33,248 bases of DNA. Origin: Planctomycetaceae bacterium. GTDB lineage: Bacteria; Planctomycetota; Planctomycetia; Pirellulales; UBA1268. Of this stretch, positions 24,724 to 33,226 are shown piece after piece. Position 1 is the first letter of the stretch. Each line of letters begins with the position of its first letter. The notes beneath the pieces are model-generated. The model saw nothing but the letters and a program-made list of their open reading frames with translations, made no database searches and was not told the origin of the DNA. The translations under genes and the position numbers were made by a program. The stretch covers positions 1 to 33,248 of the forward strand of contig JABHNP010000069.1 in assembly GCA_018694455.1 (NCBI GenBank). The letters run 5' to 3'.

Positions 24724-24833
24724 TATTTCTCCACACTCACTATTCATAAACAATCTCTCTCACCCGCTCACATGAAACCCTACACACCCACCTGAATGTC
24801 GCATCAATAGTAGCCCTATGCCTAAATCAGATA
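24724..24833 (-). other. Spacer between PQQ-repeat gene and sulfatase gene
   Basis: These 110 bases precede the sulfatase start and follow the PQQ-repeat gene's stop. Apart from the GGAG ribosome-binding site, nothing recognisable was seen; no strong hairpin and no clear promoter. Confidence 0.3.
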
Positions 24834-26063
24834 TTATTGCTTCGCATCCACAAACTTCCAGAGGCGACTATTACTACGTAAAAAAACACCATCCCCTGCA
24901 ATTGCTGGAGAAGCAAGAATCTGGTTTTCAAGATGAAATGTGTCTTTCAACTCACCCTGCTCATCATCAAAATGTACGAGTTGAATAAGTCCTGTTTCAT
25001 TCACGGCAAGCAACGTGTCTCCATTAACAACTGGCGTTGCGCTGAAAGGGCCTTTAAGGCGAAGCTGCCACCGTCGCTCTCCTGTTTCAATGTCACCAGC
25101 CGTTAAGACATCTCCACGACTGATCGTAAATACCGTGTTGCTGACGACCACCGGACTAGATGTTCCTGGTGAAAGTCGACTACTACTCCAAAGCTGTTTC
25201 GGACTTTTTTGCGACGAAAGGTTATAGGCAAGTGCGGTCAGCCCTTTCGATGGAACAAAGAGAACATTTCCTTTCCGGCAACTCGAGGGAATCGTGCTTG
25301 CACCACCGTCATACTTCCAAAGAAAATGACCATCAGCAGTATCTACCGCATCGATACCTGACTTGGATTGAAGACCAACAAGACCTGGTGACAAGACCAA
25401 CGGACTCGTCCAATTTGCTGATTTTTCCCTTTCAATTTTCCAAATATTCTTTCCTGTTACAGCATCGATACCAATTGCATATGACTCACTATCATTTTCC
25501 ACCTGTGCAACAACAACACCATCGGTAACAACAAGCGAACTCGCCATCCCAAGGCTATTACTCACATTCGGATAATCGGCAGTGATTCCTCGCAACCAGA
25601 TTAAATTACCATCGAAGTCAAGACAGACCAAATCATTGGATGAGAAAAGGGCATATATTCTTACGCCATCGGTACACGGTGTCGGAGCAGCAACACTTGT
25701 CTTCTCATGACACATTGTTCTACCCGTTGCCCAGAATTGTCGCTCCCAAAGTGACTGGCCCTTTGTTCCATCAATGCACAACACCCTAAGTCGATCCTGT
25801 TCTGGGCCGCTGCTACATGTGATAAATACTTTATTGCTATGGACGACCGGGGTAGAAAGACCATAACCAGGAAGCATTCGCTCCCAAGAGATATTTTTTC
25901 CACCTAATTCTTGCGGCAACCGTTCAGTTGTTGCGCCGCTCCCACGCGGCCCCTGAAAAGAAGGCCATGACTGATCGCCTTGCACCAGAGCATCGCTCCC
26001 AAGCAACGTAATAAAACATGCCATATGAAGACACCTGTTTATTTCATACATATTGCACATCAT
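24834..26063 (-). CDS. PQQ-like beta-propeller repeat protein (BamB-like), secreted
   Basis: The 409-residue protein begins with a short hydrophobic leader (CLHMACFITLLGSDALVQG), then the WPSFQGPRGSG motif common at the start of planctomycete PQQ-propeller proteins. Repeated blade signatures follow, with W as the key residue (GQSLWERQF, GNLIWLRG, GKNIWKIER, GHFLWKYDG, GERRWQLRL, and SRLWKFVD at the end). Such propellers often serve as binding or scaffold proteins rather than enzymes; whether PQQ is bound is unknown. The ATG overlaps the stop of the preceding gene as ATGA, so the two are probably translated together and work together. Confidence 0.88.
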   Translation of the reverse strand: MMCNMYEINRCLHMACFITLLGSDALVQGDQSWPSFQGPRGSGATTERLPQELGGKNISWERMLPGYGLSTPVVHSNKVFITCSSGPEQDRLRVLCIDGTKGQSLWERQFWATGRTMCHEKTSVAAPTPCTDGVRIYALFSSNDLVCLDFDGNLIWLRGITADYPNVSNSLGMASSLVVTDGVVVAQVENDSESYAIGIDAVTGKNIWKIEREKSANWTSPLVLSPGLVGLQSKSGIDAVDTADGHFLWKYDGGASTIPSSCRKGNVLFVPSKGLTALAYNLSSQKSPKQLWSSSRLSPGTSSPVVVSNTVFTISRGDVLTAGDIETGERRWQLRLKGPFSATPVVNGDTLLAVNETGLIQLVHFDDEQGELKDTFHLENQILASPAIAGDGVFLRSNSRLWKFVDAKQ

Positions 26064-27277
26064 GGTATCTGTAATTCTCCATGCGTTGCTTCTGCTTCTG
26101 AATGACGTGGAGTCGGTCGACGATCCGATCCAAGAACAGGTGTTCCCGAAGCATCACAAAGCCTCAATTGAAACTGCCATTCTTTTGTCCAGTCCTTCGC
26201 CTGACCATCTTGGCACAATTTCACCAGCAATGTATTTTCTCCCTCCCTCATTTCAAACGGAATCCTGTACTGATCGATGCGCATTCCTCGATGATATTCA
26301 TCCCGTTCAAACAGAAGACTTCCGTTGCCCCATATCTTCCACGCATTCTTACAGCCAAGTCGCACTTCAACCTCTTGTCCCACAGGCATAGTGAAGGTTG
26401 TGAATGCATAGGCAACAACTTCTTTGAGGCCGTCTCCAGGGCCCGGAATCGCCTTGTTGATATCAACCATCCCATAGGGATCTGCAGTAAGAAATTCGTG
26501 CCAGAGCACTTGCATTCCTTTACCTGCGTATAACGCTTGAAGATCAACATTTTCTTCAGGTGGATACACCGTCGCAAAGCCCTTCCCGTCGGTGTTATCA
26601 AATGGGCCAGCCACATACCAGCCTGCAAGAAATCCAAAATGGTGCTGCAAGTCAATTATCTGACCACTCTTTCGCAAAGCAGTTGTAATCTGCTTCACCT
26701 GATCAACATTCCTGGCAGCGTCGAGTGCCTTCCGCAGTATTTCATTCACTGCTAGTTCTTCGTTCGCTTGACTTGCCTTCTGAATCAACCGATCAACAGC
26801 GTCGTATCGAAGCTCTACGCCCGGATCATCGAGCATGCTCGAAATAATTGTTTCCGCACGCTTGGGATTTCTTTGCTGAATAAGCTCCCAGGCAAGACGC
26901 CGTGCCCTGGGATCATGACGCACATCTGATAAGAAAACTTCCAAATCTTCCAATGGTATTTTTCTACTACGACCAGCGATTGCATCAACGGCAGTACGAA
27001 TCCAATTCGCTGAGAGTGGACTTGCTCCATCAATTGCAGAAAGAATTGTCGGGATTGAATCTGACTTACAGTCAGCAACTTCTTGCCAAGCAACTGCAGC
27101 TGATGGATTACCTTTCCCCTCATTTCCTACTGACTGGAGCGTCTTTAAATTTGCATCCAACGTCTCCGCTACCGAAGCAGCGGCCCCAAGAGCAACCAAA
27201 CAACACGAAATGGCCAGAAAAAACAGCACCGGACTCACGTTGTGATTTCTTATCAATTTATACACAGATTTTCTCAT
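26060..27277 (-). CDS. Secreted HEAT-like repeat protein with C-terminal beta-sandwich; function unknown
   Basis: From the ATG at 27277 the product has 405 residues. Residues 10-38 are a hydrophobic export signal (VLFFLAISCCLVALGAAASV). Residues about 50-210 are helical and HEAT-like (ARRLAWELIQQRNPKRAETI; ELRYDAVDRLIQKA). The C-terminal half starts with FLAGWYVAGPFDNTDGKGF and contains VEVRLGCKNAWKIWGNGSLL and FEMREGENTLLVKLCQDG, which looks like a beta-sandwich of the type seen in planctomycete secreted glycan proteins. I do not recognise a named family. It is coupled by a 4-base overlap to the PQQ-propeller gene. A GTG four codons upstream is an alternative start. Confidence 0.8.
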   Translation of the reverse strand: MRKSVYKLIRNHNVSPVLFFLAISCCLVALGAAASVAETLDANLKTLQSVGNEGKGNPSAAVAWQEVADCKSDSIPTILSAIDGASPLSANWIRTAVDAIAGRSRKIPLEDLEVFLSDVRHDPRARRLAWELIQQRNPKRAETIISSMLDDPGVELRYDAVDRLIQKASQANEELAVNEILRKALDAARNVDQVKQITTALRKSGQIIDLQHHFGFLAGWYVAGPFDNTDGKGFATVYPPEENVDLQALYAGKGMQVLWHEFLTADPYGMVDINKAIPGPGDGLKEVVAYAFTTFTMPVGQEVEVRLGCKNAWKIWGNGSLLFERDEYHRGMRIDQYRIPFEMREGENTLLVKLCQDGQAKDWTKEWQFQLRLCDASGTPVLGSDRRPTPRHSEAEATHGELQIP

Positions 27278-27587
27278 AACCTCGCACACTGAAATGAAGC
27301 TCTTTCCTCAAACGACCAGACACGAAAGTGCCAGCAAACACTATCACATACACAAGAAGCCCTGACAACAACGTAGGCATTCCTCAAAGATTTCAAATGG
27401 AAACTAACACTTCAGAAACTGATATGAAACTTATTATTTGGTCGGTACAGTATATTGACTTCGGCAACCCTTACAGCCCATTATCAACGGCTACTCGCAT
27501 CAACCGTGTAGCGTGCCACTGACAGTAAAAAGGCGCTGGGCCCTTTCGATCTAACACCACCATTCAATCCTACCGAGACTACAAGTC
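27278..27587. promoter_or_regulatory. Divergent intergenic region (310 bases) upstream of the DJ-1/PfpI gene
   Basis: No convincing gene is seen. A possible sigma70-type promoter for the rightward gene is TTGACT (27455-27460), an 18-base spacer and CATTAT (27479-27484), about 100 bases before the ATG. Between it and the start, AAAGG/CCTTT flanks a GC-rich loop (about 27529-27546), a five-pair hairpin. Promoters for the leftward HEAT-type gene should also be here but were not identified. Confidence 0.35.
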
Positions 27588-28190
27588 ATGCTTCCTGAAC
27601 CTGATGCCAAGAATTCACCTGGTGACGTTCTCATTGTTATTGGTGATGCCTCAGAAACAGTCGACACCCTCTATCCATACTTTCGCCTCCAAGAATCTGG
27701 TTTCCGGCCGCATGTCATCGCGGCAGAAAAACGATTGCACCAGATGGTCTTACACGAAGTGCGACCTGGGTGGACCATTACGAAAGAATGGGAGGGATAT
27801 CAAATCATGGCGGATGCTGCTTTTGCCGACGTCCGCCCGGAAGATTATCAAGGCATTTTTTTTAGCGGAGGAAGGGCTCCGGAATATATCCGTTACAACT
27901 CTGATCTTATTCGTATCACACGGCACTTTTTTGAGCAAAACAAGCCTGTGGCGAGTGTCTGCCACGGCGTGGAAATACCAGCCTATGCCGACTGCGTCCA
28001 AGGACGACGCATGGCTACCGTTGAAAAATGTCGTCACGAACTGGAATCAGCTGGTGGCATCTTTATTGACGCTCCATGTGTGGTCGATAAAAATCTGATA
28101 AGTGGCCGAACCTACCACGACAGCGGCCTGTTTATCGGAGCCTGGATAAAACTTCTTGAGGCTTCTCGCGAACCTGAAAATGCCGTGTAA
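27588..28190 (+). CDS. DJ-1/PfpI-family protein
   Basis: The 200-residue protein has the DJ-1/PfpI fold: DVLIVIGDASETVDTLYPY near the N-terminus (Glu23 in the usual acidic position), FFSGGRAPEYIR (91-102) and the nucleophile elbow VASVCHGVE with Cys125 followed by His126. The family covers glyoxalase-like or deglycase-like enzymes, proteases and stress chaperones, so the exact role is open. It is cytoplasmic, with no signal peptide. Its TAA is separated by only two bases from the stop of the convergent flavoprotein gene. The Shine-Dalgarno is weak. Confidence 0.92.
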   Translation: MLPEPDAKNSPGDVLIVIGDASETVDTLYPYFRLQESGFRPHVIAAEKRLHQMVLHEVRPGWTITKEWEGYQIMADAAFADVRPEDYQGIFFSGGRAPEYIRYNSDLIRITRHFFEQNKPVASVCHGVEIPAYADCVQGRRMATVEKCRHELESAGGIFIDAPCVVDKNLISGRTYHDSGLFIGAWIKLLEASREPENAV

Positions 28191-28192
28191 AA

Positions 28193-29461
28193 CTAGCGTG
28201 CTGCAGCTTCTTGTTCTGCTCGAAGAGTTTCAAGAGGCTCAATTATTTCATCGAGCCGTTCATTGAAAAGATCGCCTATAAGGAGATCTGTGACATGGCC
28301 ACGAAGATGAGGGAATCGCTTGACAAACTTACCGAAGTTAAAACCATCATAAAATTCATAAACCAGTCGCCGCATGCGATCCATACCCCGCACATAATCC
28401 CGCCCCCAAGAACCTAACCGCTCCGCGGACAAGTCGTTCTCTTGAAGCGCAGCAACCACCGCATCACCGGCAAGTTCACCACTTTTCAGCGCTAATAGTA
28501 TGCCCGAGGAGTAGAGCGGATCAAGAAAACCAAAGGCATCACCGACAAGAACCCAGCCGTCGCCGGCAACGTCCCGTGCCCGATAAGAGTATTCTTTTGC
28601 AACACGAACAGACTCGATTTTCGTCGCCTTGTCGAGGCGTCCGTGAAGCCCGAGACACCGTTTCATTTCTGCAGCGTAAACAGCCTCTAAATCCTTCTTT
28701 TCTCTGTTTTGAAAAAGATAGTCATACCCAGCAACCACGCCAATACTCACAACATCATCGTCGAGCGGTATGTACCACAGCCATCCCTGCTTATCATCCA
28801 GTTGCATAACAAGAGTCGCACCTTCATCACGACCGGTTCCTCGTGCTGCACCTTTCCAATAACTCCACAAAGCTGCTTTTTTAAGAATTGGATCCCACTC
28901 TCGAAGACCGAGTCTACTTGTGACCATTGCTGCTTGACCACTTGCATCTATAACAACCTTTGCAGCAATTGTTGATATCCGCCCGAACTCATCAGCTACA
29001 CGTACCCCCGTCGCACGCGTTCCCTCGAATAAAACCTCAAGCACACGCATACCTTCGTGTACCTTAACCCCATTCGACTCAGCATTGCGAAGCATCATCT
29101 CATCAAAATCTGCTCGACGAACTTGCCATGTTTGTGAACTTTCATCGTCCCGATGATCAATAAAATAAAAAGGTGCTGAAAGCACTCCTTTTTCATTCAC
29201 GAATTGGACGGAATGTTTTTCTACAAAACGGCTTCCTCGCAAACGATCGATCATGCCGAGACGCTTTAATGTCCAGAACGTTTCTGGGATAAGTGACTCC
29301 CCAACGTGGAATCGGGGAAACTTCTCCCGCTCAAAAAGCATTACACATCGCCCCTGCTGAGCTGCAATAGTTGCAGCGGTGGTGCCTGCTGGTCCACCAC
29401 CTACAACAATTACTTCCGTTTGCTCCGGAAGTGGTACTGCGTCGGGTGTTCGTTCGACCAT
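28193..29461 (-). CDS. FAD-dependent oxidoreductase, flavin halogenase-like
   Basis: The 422-residue flavoprotein has the Rossmann motif VIVVGGGPAGTTAA (GGGPAG 21-26), FPRFHVGESLIP (48-59) and a second FAD motif GDAFGFLDPLYSSGILLAL. It also contains WLWYIP (227-232), matching the W-x-W-x-I-P signature of flavin-dependent halogenases, and is closest in style to the CmlS/phenolic halogenase branch. The same motif occurs in relatives not shown to halogenate, so geranylgeranyl-reductase-like or hydroxylase activity remains possible. AGGAGG (complement of 29466-29471) sits four bases before the ATG, the strongest ribosome-binding site in the window. No separate flavin reductase or biosynthetic gene is adjacent. 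Confidence 0.9.
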   Translation of the reverse strand: MVERTPDAVPLPEQTEVIVVGGGPAGTTAATIAAQQGRCVMLFEREKFPRFHVGESLIPETFWTLKRLGMIDRLRGSRFVEKHSVQFVNEKGVLSAPFYFIDHRDDESSQTWQVRRADFDEMMLRNAESNGVKVHEGMRVLEVLFEGTRATGVRVADEFGRISTIAAKVVIDASGQAAMVTSRLGLREWDPILKKAALWSYWKGAARGTGRDEGATLVMQLDDKQGWLWYIPLDDDVVSIGVVAGYDYLFQNREKKDLEAVYAAEMKRCLGLHGRLDKATKIESVRVAKEYSYRARDVAGDGWVLVGDAFGFLDPLYSSGILLALKSGELAGDAVVAALQENDLSAERLGSWGRDYVRGMDRMRRLVYEFYDGFNFGKFVKRFPHLRGHVTDLLIGDLFNERLDEIIEPLETLRAEQEAAAR

Positions 29462-29717
29462 TTTTCCTCCTCATCATCATCAATACTCAATGCTCGCCGC
29501 ACCGCACCGGAGCAGTATTCCCTATTTCCTTCTTAGCCCAAAGAATCTGAAGGTCAAACTACAAACTCTCACTTCTATGCCGACGGGCCTTTATTACAAG
29601 CATCTTTTACTTTTTATTGCTCTCGCTGTGTCGCAACAAGAAACCATTGAGCCACTCATCCTTTCACACGAAAACCTGCAGGCATTCTACTGCAAGATCT
29701 ACTACCTTCTGCGACAT
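29462..29717 (-). other. Intergenic region between universal stress protein and flavoprotein genes
   Basis: The 256 bases hold the flavoprotein's AGGAGG ribosome-binding site at one end and a candidate terminator for the stress-protein gene at 29671-29696. A promoter for the flavoprotein gene must lie here or upstream; none was clear. Confidence 0.4.
29671..29696 (-). terminator. Candidate intrinsic terminator after the universal stress protein gene
   Basis: Read on the minus strand, CTTGCAG-TAGAATGC-CTGCAGG forms a seven-pair stem (one G-U pair) with an eight-base loop, followed directly by TTTT. It begins about 21 bases after the stop codon. The stem is short and the T-run brief, so strength is uncertain. 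Confidence 0.45.
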
Positions 29718-30551
29718 TTACTGTGCGAGAAACAGAGGAAGCGGACTACCACGAAGCAATTGCAATGCCGTCTCACCGAACAATTTCCGGAGAAGAAGGT
29801 TCTTGGCAGAATTGCCAGCGACTATGAGATCTGCCTCCCAGGTTTCTGCGTAGGACACGACTTCTTGCACAGGATCGCCCTGAATCAGATCAGTCTCAAC
29901 ATCTCTACCATGCGACGCAAAGTAACCTTCAGCAGCTTTCAAACGACGGCTTCCTGCATTGAGATCATTGCAAAAATGAACAATCCGCACCTTTGCCTCA
30001 GGATAAATTCCAGACTGAACAAAATGCTTAAATGTCTTTGCACTTTCGAGTGAACCAGAATAGGCAACAAGCACACGACGGACAGGTCGAAACATTTCAG
30101 AGACAGCAAGCATCGGGCGAACCCCTGCAGCCACCAGCCGCTCGAGACTGTCTGTCGGCTCTGGGACTACGTCGTGCTCAAAAAGCCCCTGAAGACCAAA
30201 CACACAGAGATCTTGATAGCGAACTAGGTCGGCTACAATTTCGAATGGATTCCCTGTTTGCTCACTCGTTTGATGAGGCACACCAGCTGCCATACATTTC
30301 TCTGCAAAAAGCTTATTCGCCTTCTCAATTTCAGCAGCAACTTTTTCCATGCGATCTTGACGGAGTTCGGCTGTCAGCGTTTCAACACCTACGCCGATTG
30401 GCCGTGGACCTGTCCATTCAAGACGTGAAGGATCAACCACTGCCACACCAAGGAGTTCTGCTTGTTGAGATTGAGCAATCTCGATGGCGTGGCTCACAAC
30501 TGATTCAGCGTGGCGGCTCGTTCCAAGCCCAACAAGAATACGTTTTATCAT
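29718..30551 (-). CDS. Universal stress protein, tandem UspA domains
   Basis: Two UspA-type domains make up the 277-residue protein. Domain 1 (about 1-150) starts with IKRILVGLGTSRHAESVVSHA. Domain 2 (about 156-277) has VRRVLVAYSGSLESAKTF and ends with the nucleotide-binding-like segment VAGNSAKNLLLRKLFGETALQLLRG cut here at GSPLP. The tandem form is common in bacteria and usually cytoplasmic. It may bind ATP, although the glycine pattern of the second domain (GNSAKN) departs from the G-x2-G consensus. The stress signal it responds to is unknown. No clear Shine-Dalgarno is seen before the ATG. Confidence 0.93.
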   Translation of the reverse strand: MIKRILVGLGTSRHAESVVSHAIEIAQSQQAELLGVAVVDPSRLEWTGPRPIGVGVETLTAELRQDRMEKVAAEIEKANKLFAEKCMAAGVPHQTSEQTGNPFEIVADLVRYQDLCVFGLQGLFEHDVVPEPTDSLERLVAAGVRPMLAVSEMFRPVRRVLVAYSGSLESAKTFKHFVQSGIYPEAKVRIVHFCNDLNAGSRRLKAAEGYFASHGRDVETDLIQGDPVQEVVSYAETWEADLIVAGNSAKNLLLRKLFGETALQLLRGSPLPLFLAQ

Positions 30552-30810
30552 GACAGCATTTCAGGGTTCGTTGACAGAAATTGTCAGAATCAAAAGACTA
30601 CAATCCAACCACCTGAAATTCTTTCACACTTCAATCGCAGCGACTACCTTCATCAACGGCGCACGGGAAACGCAGACTATTCGATACAACAGCACAACTT
30701 GTCGTTACAACAAACCAAATCAAACCATGTATTCATTTGCTAGCGAGGGATAGGTCATCGAACTGAAAACGCTTACTTTCCTGAAAGCCTAAATGGCATG
30801 CAGAAAAGCT
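30552..30810 (-). promoter_or_regulatory. Intergenic region upstream of the universal stress protein gene
   Basis: The 259 bases between two minus-strand genes contain a perfect TGACA-GAAAT-TGTCA inverted repeat (30572-30586), about 20 bases before the stress-protein ATG. That is a good position for an operator or 5'-UTR hairpin. Near the exchanger's end, CTTTC/GAAAG (30777-30788) with GTTTT beyond it on the minus strand is a weak terminator candidate. No gene was seen. Confidence 0.35.
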
Positions 30811-31836
30811 TTATCCGAGCGAATAGATGAGGAACAAGCCACTGAGAATGACAAAGAACATGAGGAATGCATCTGGCTCTACAAATGGAATCCGGCGTTC
30901 ACCATGATAAAGCTGTCCTAATGCAGCAATAGCGGTAGCAAGACAAATGACAAATGCGGTTACTGCATGAGCCTCCGATACGCTCAGAAAAATTGATCCA
31001 TCGTAGAACCCATCAAGCACAACAAAAAGAAGAATGTTAAAAGCATTGCTCCCAAAAGCATTTCCTATCGCAAGATCGATCGCACCAATACGAATTGCTG
31101 TCAGTGATGCAACGAGTTCGGGCAATGATGTTGTTACCGCAACGAGTGTTGTGCCAACAAAGGTGCCGCCAAGCCCTGTTTCTTCAGCCAGAGCACCTGC
31201 TACGTGTGCGAGCTGGGGTCCGGCAAAACACAAGACGGCTGCCGCGATACCAAAAACAAGAGACGGTAACAAAAATGGTGCTTTATGGATCGCTTTCTTC
31301 GCTGTTACCACATTGTCACTTGACTGAGATTCAGCAGAAATTCTTATCGCGATCCGTTGGTTCAAGAAAATCATCCTCGCGCCGAAAACATATGCCAAAA
31401 GAATTGCCCACGACCAGGCACTTATCCCAAAGCAGGTTCCAATTGTCACTTTATCAGACGTAATGATGGCTAAGCCGGCCAGCGATGTCACCGCAATACA
31501 TAATATTGCCGAAAGTGCATGAGCAGCTCCTTCCCGTGATAGCATTTTTTTTCCTGAACGAATACTTAAATCAACTGCTGCCAAGATAAGCAGGTTCATC
31601 AGGCTGCTGCCAAGAAGATCGCCGGCAGCCAGATCGACAAAACCAGAACGAATAGCCGTAATATCAACAGACAATTCCGGAAGCGATGTAACTCCTGCCA
31701 AGAGTAAGCTTCCAACAAGAAGTCGGCTTAGCCCTGTTGCCTCAGCAATTCGATCTGCCGACCGGGCAAGCAATGAGCCGGCGATCGCAACAGCGCCAGC
31801 AAGCAACACGAATTGTCCCACGAGCAGAACTGGCAT
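30811..31836 (-). CDS. Sodium/calcium exchanger family membrane protein (CaCA, YrbG-like)
   Basis: The 341-residue protein has about ten hydrophobic helices and the two internal alpha-repeats of the cation/calcium exchanger family. Repeat 1 is AGVTSLPELSVDITAIRSG with DLLGSSLMNLL; repeat 2 is AVTTSLPELVASLTAIRIG with NAFGSNAFNILL. The acidic residue in each SLPEL motif is the expected cation ligand. It should exchange a cation such as Ca2+ for Na+ or H+ across the cytoplasmic membrane; specificity is not known. It lies 25 bases after the rhomboid gene and is probably co-transcribed with it. Confidence 0.94.
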   Translation of the reverse strand: MPVLLVGQFVLLAGAVAIAGSLLARSADRIAEATGLSRLLVGSLLLAGVTSLPELSVDITAIRSGFVDLAAGDLLGSSLMNLLILAAVDLSIRSGKKMLSREGAAHALSAILCIAVTSLAGLAIITSDKVTIGTCFGISAWSWAILLAYVFGARMIFLNQRIAIRISAESQSSDNVVTAKKAIHKAPFLLPSLVFGIAAAVLCFAGPQLAHVAGALAEETGLGGTFVGTTLVAVTTSLPELVASLTAIRIGAIDLAIGNAFGSNAFNILLFVVLDGFYDGSIFLSVSEAHAVTAFVICLATAIAALGQLYHGERRIPFVEPDAFLMFFVILSGLFLIYSLG

Positions 31837-31861
31837 GAGGTTTATCTGAGCTCACAGTAAT

Positions 31862-32638
31862 TCATGGGCCCTTATGTCGCCTCCTAAACGTCACGAGTTG
31901 ATCTGCCTGCCGACGAACATCTCGATCACTGAGTGGCTTCGCAAGAACAAGACCAGCAATAAAGCCGGCTACATGTGCTGAATAAGCAACTCCTCCCCCT
32001 GTGTCCGAAAGACCAAGTACGACCTGCATAAGAAAGTAAATACCAACGGCCACGTAACCAGGAACGTCCATAATGATCCGAAGCAAGATGACACTCACCC
32101 GACGGTTTGGATGGAGCACAAGATACCCACCCAACACACCAGAAATTGCGCCAGACGCACCAAGACAAGGAGTAAGCGCCTCATCTCCTTGAGCATTGAG
32201 CATAACAAAGGCAAGTGAAGCCAGAACTCCAGCAGCTAGATAGAAGATGAGATAACGAATATGGCCCATGTCATCTTCGACATTGTCTCCGAAGATAAAA
32301 AGAAACCACATGTTACCCAGGAGGTGCATCCACCCGCCGTGTAGAAAAATTCCTGTAATTAACGTGAGGTAAACAGGGATCGGTGTTGGTCGAAGTCCTG
32401 GTACCGACACCTGATATTGCTGGCCCTCATATTCAACCTCTCGTACCGCAGGTTCGGTCACGACATCTTGGCCGGTCACAATTTCAGCCGGAACTTGGCA
32501 AAAAGCAAGGGTCACATTATCATTCTGTCCGCCTTGTTGAAAAAGTACGAAGACAATAATGTTCGCTGCGATGAGTGACCAGGTCACCCATGGCATCCTC
32601 TGACGGTCAGAATTATCATCTCCAAGTGGAAAAACCAT
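31862..32638 (-). CDS. Rhomboid-family intramembrane serine protease
   Basis: The 258-residue membrane protein has the rhomboid core: HGGWMHLLGNMWFLFIFGDN (100-119), the catalytic serine Ser162 in GASGAISG and the catalytic His222 in YSAHVAGFIAG. About six to seven hydrophobic helices are visible. A short cytoplasmic start (MVFPLGDDNSD) precedes the first, and an insert (about 40-85) with acidic residues lies after it. It should cleave transmembrane segments of client proteins; the client is unknown. It is followed by the exchanger gene on the same strand. Confidence 0.95.
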   Translation of the reverse strand: MVFPLGDDNSDRQRMPWVTWSLIAANIIVFVLFQQGGQNDNVTLAFCQVPAEIVTGQDVVTEPAVREVEYEGQQYQVSVPGLRPTPIPVYLTLITGIFLHGGWMHLLGNMWFLFIFGDNVEDDMGHIRYLIFYLAAGVLASLAFVMLNAQGDEALTPCLGASGAISGVLGGYLVLHPNRRVSVILLRIIMDVPGYVAVGIYFLMQVVLGLSDTGGGVAYSAHVAGFIAGLVLAKPLSDRDVRRQADQLVTFRRRHKGP

Positions 32639-32734
32639 AATCGGCAGGTCTGAGGGAATCTGATTATCACACTGTCACAACGACAACGTATCAGTTTCCT
32701 AATGTAGTCCCTACGAATAAAAAAAGGGACTGTT
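32639..32734 (-). other. Spacer between rhomboid and DoxX genes with a hairpin
   Basis: AGTCCC (32706-32711) and GGGACT (32726-32731) form a perfect six-pair stem with a 14-base A/T-rich loop, starting three bases after the DoxX stop on the minus strand. The T-run lies in the loop rather than after the stem, so this is at best a weak terminator. Promoter elements for the rhomboid gene were not recognised. Confidence 0.35.
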
Positions 32735-33226
32735 TCACGCAGCCTTCGAGCGTTGCGAACTCTTCACCTTCTGAGTCGGTGATATTTCGGCTTCTTCGAG
32801 CTTTTGTTCAATCCACCCATCGACACTCCAGGGGCCACCACCGGCATAAATCATTGAAAGTAGTCCGCCGCCGATTGCCATATTCTTCATGAATTGAATA
32901 ATCTGCAATTGTCTTTGGGTTGGGTCAGCAATCATCCAAAAATCATGGAAATAAAATGTTGCTGCCGCGAGAAAGACAAACAAGAAGGCTGCCCCAATCC
33001 GAGTCCAAGCACCAGCCAGAACGGAAAGGCCGCCAATAAGAATGAGACCAATGGCACCGAACAGTGCCAGCCGAGGATTAGGAATGCCTTCACTGCCCAT
33101 ATATTCAGCTGTTTGTGAGAAGTGACGGATTTTACTGTCGAAAGCGCTGAACAAAAAGATTGCTACGACCATAAATCGCGCTAGTAGAGATATGCATCCC
33201 TGAACAAAATTGGCAACCTGTTCCAT
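32735..33226 (-). CDS. DoxX-family membrane protein
   Basis: The 163-residue protein has four hydrophobic helices, starting with LLARFMVVAIFLFSAFDSKI, then LALFGAIGLILIGGLSVLAGAW cut here at the glycine-rich part, GAAFLFVFLAAATFYFHDFW and MKNMAIGGGLLSMIYAGGG. This is the DoxX layout, including the FHDFW motif between helices 3 and 4. The C-terminus is a charged cytoplasmic tail (KVKSSQRSKAA). The family is linked to quinol oxidation or redox membrane complexes in some organisms, but most members are uncharacterised. AGGA lies about eleven bases before the ATG. Confidence 0.9.
   Translation of the reverse strand: MEQVANFVQGCISLLARFMVVAIFLFSAFDSKIRHFSQTAEYMGSEGIPNPRLALFGAIGLILIGGLSVLAGAWTRIGAAFLFVFLAAATFYFHDFWMIADPTQRQLQIIQFMKNMAIGGGLLSMIYAGGGPWSVDGWIEQKLEEAEISPTQKVKSSQRSKAA

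Noticed and set aside
27328..27522. 64-codon plus-strand open frame in the 310-base gap
   Set aside because: It starts with GTG, lacks a ribosome-binding site, has no motif and overlaps the likely promoter of the DJ-1 gene.
27604..28098. 164-codon plus-strand open frame inside the DJ-1 gene
   Set aside because: It is a second-frame shadow of the DJ-1/PfpI gene, whose own frame contains the conserved cysteine motif.
29379..30053. 224-codon plus-strand open frame
   Set aside because: It covers the 5' end of the flavoprotein gene and much of the stress-protein gene in antisense; its translation has no recognisable motif and the minus-strand genes are clear family members.
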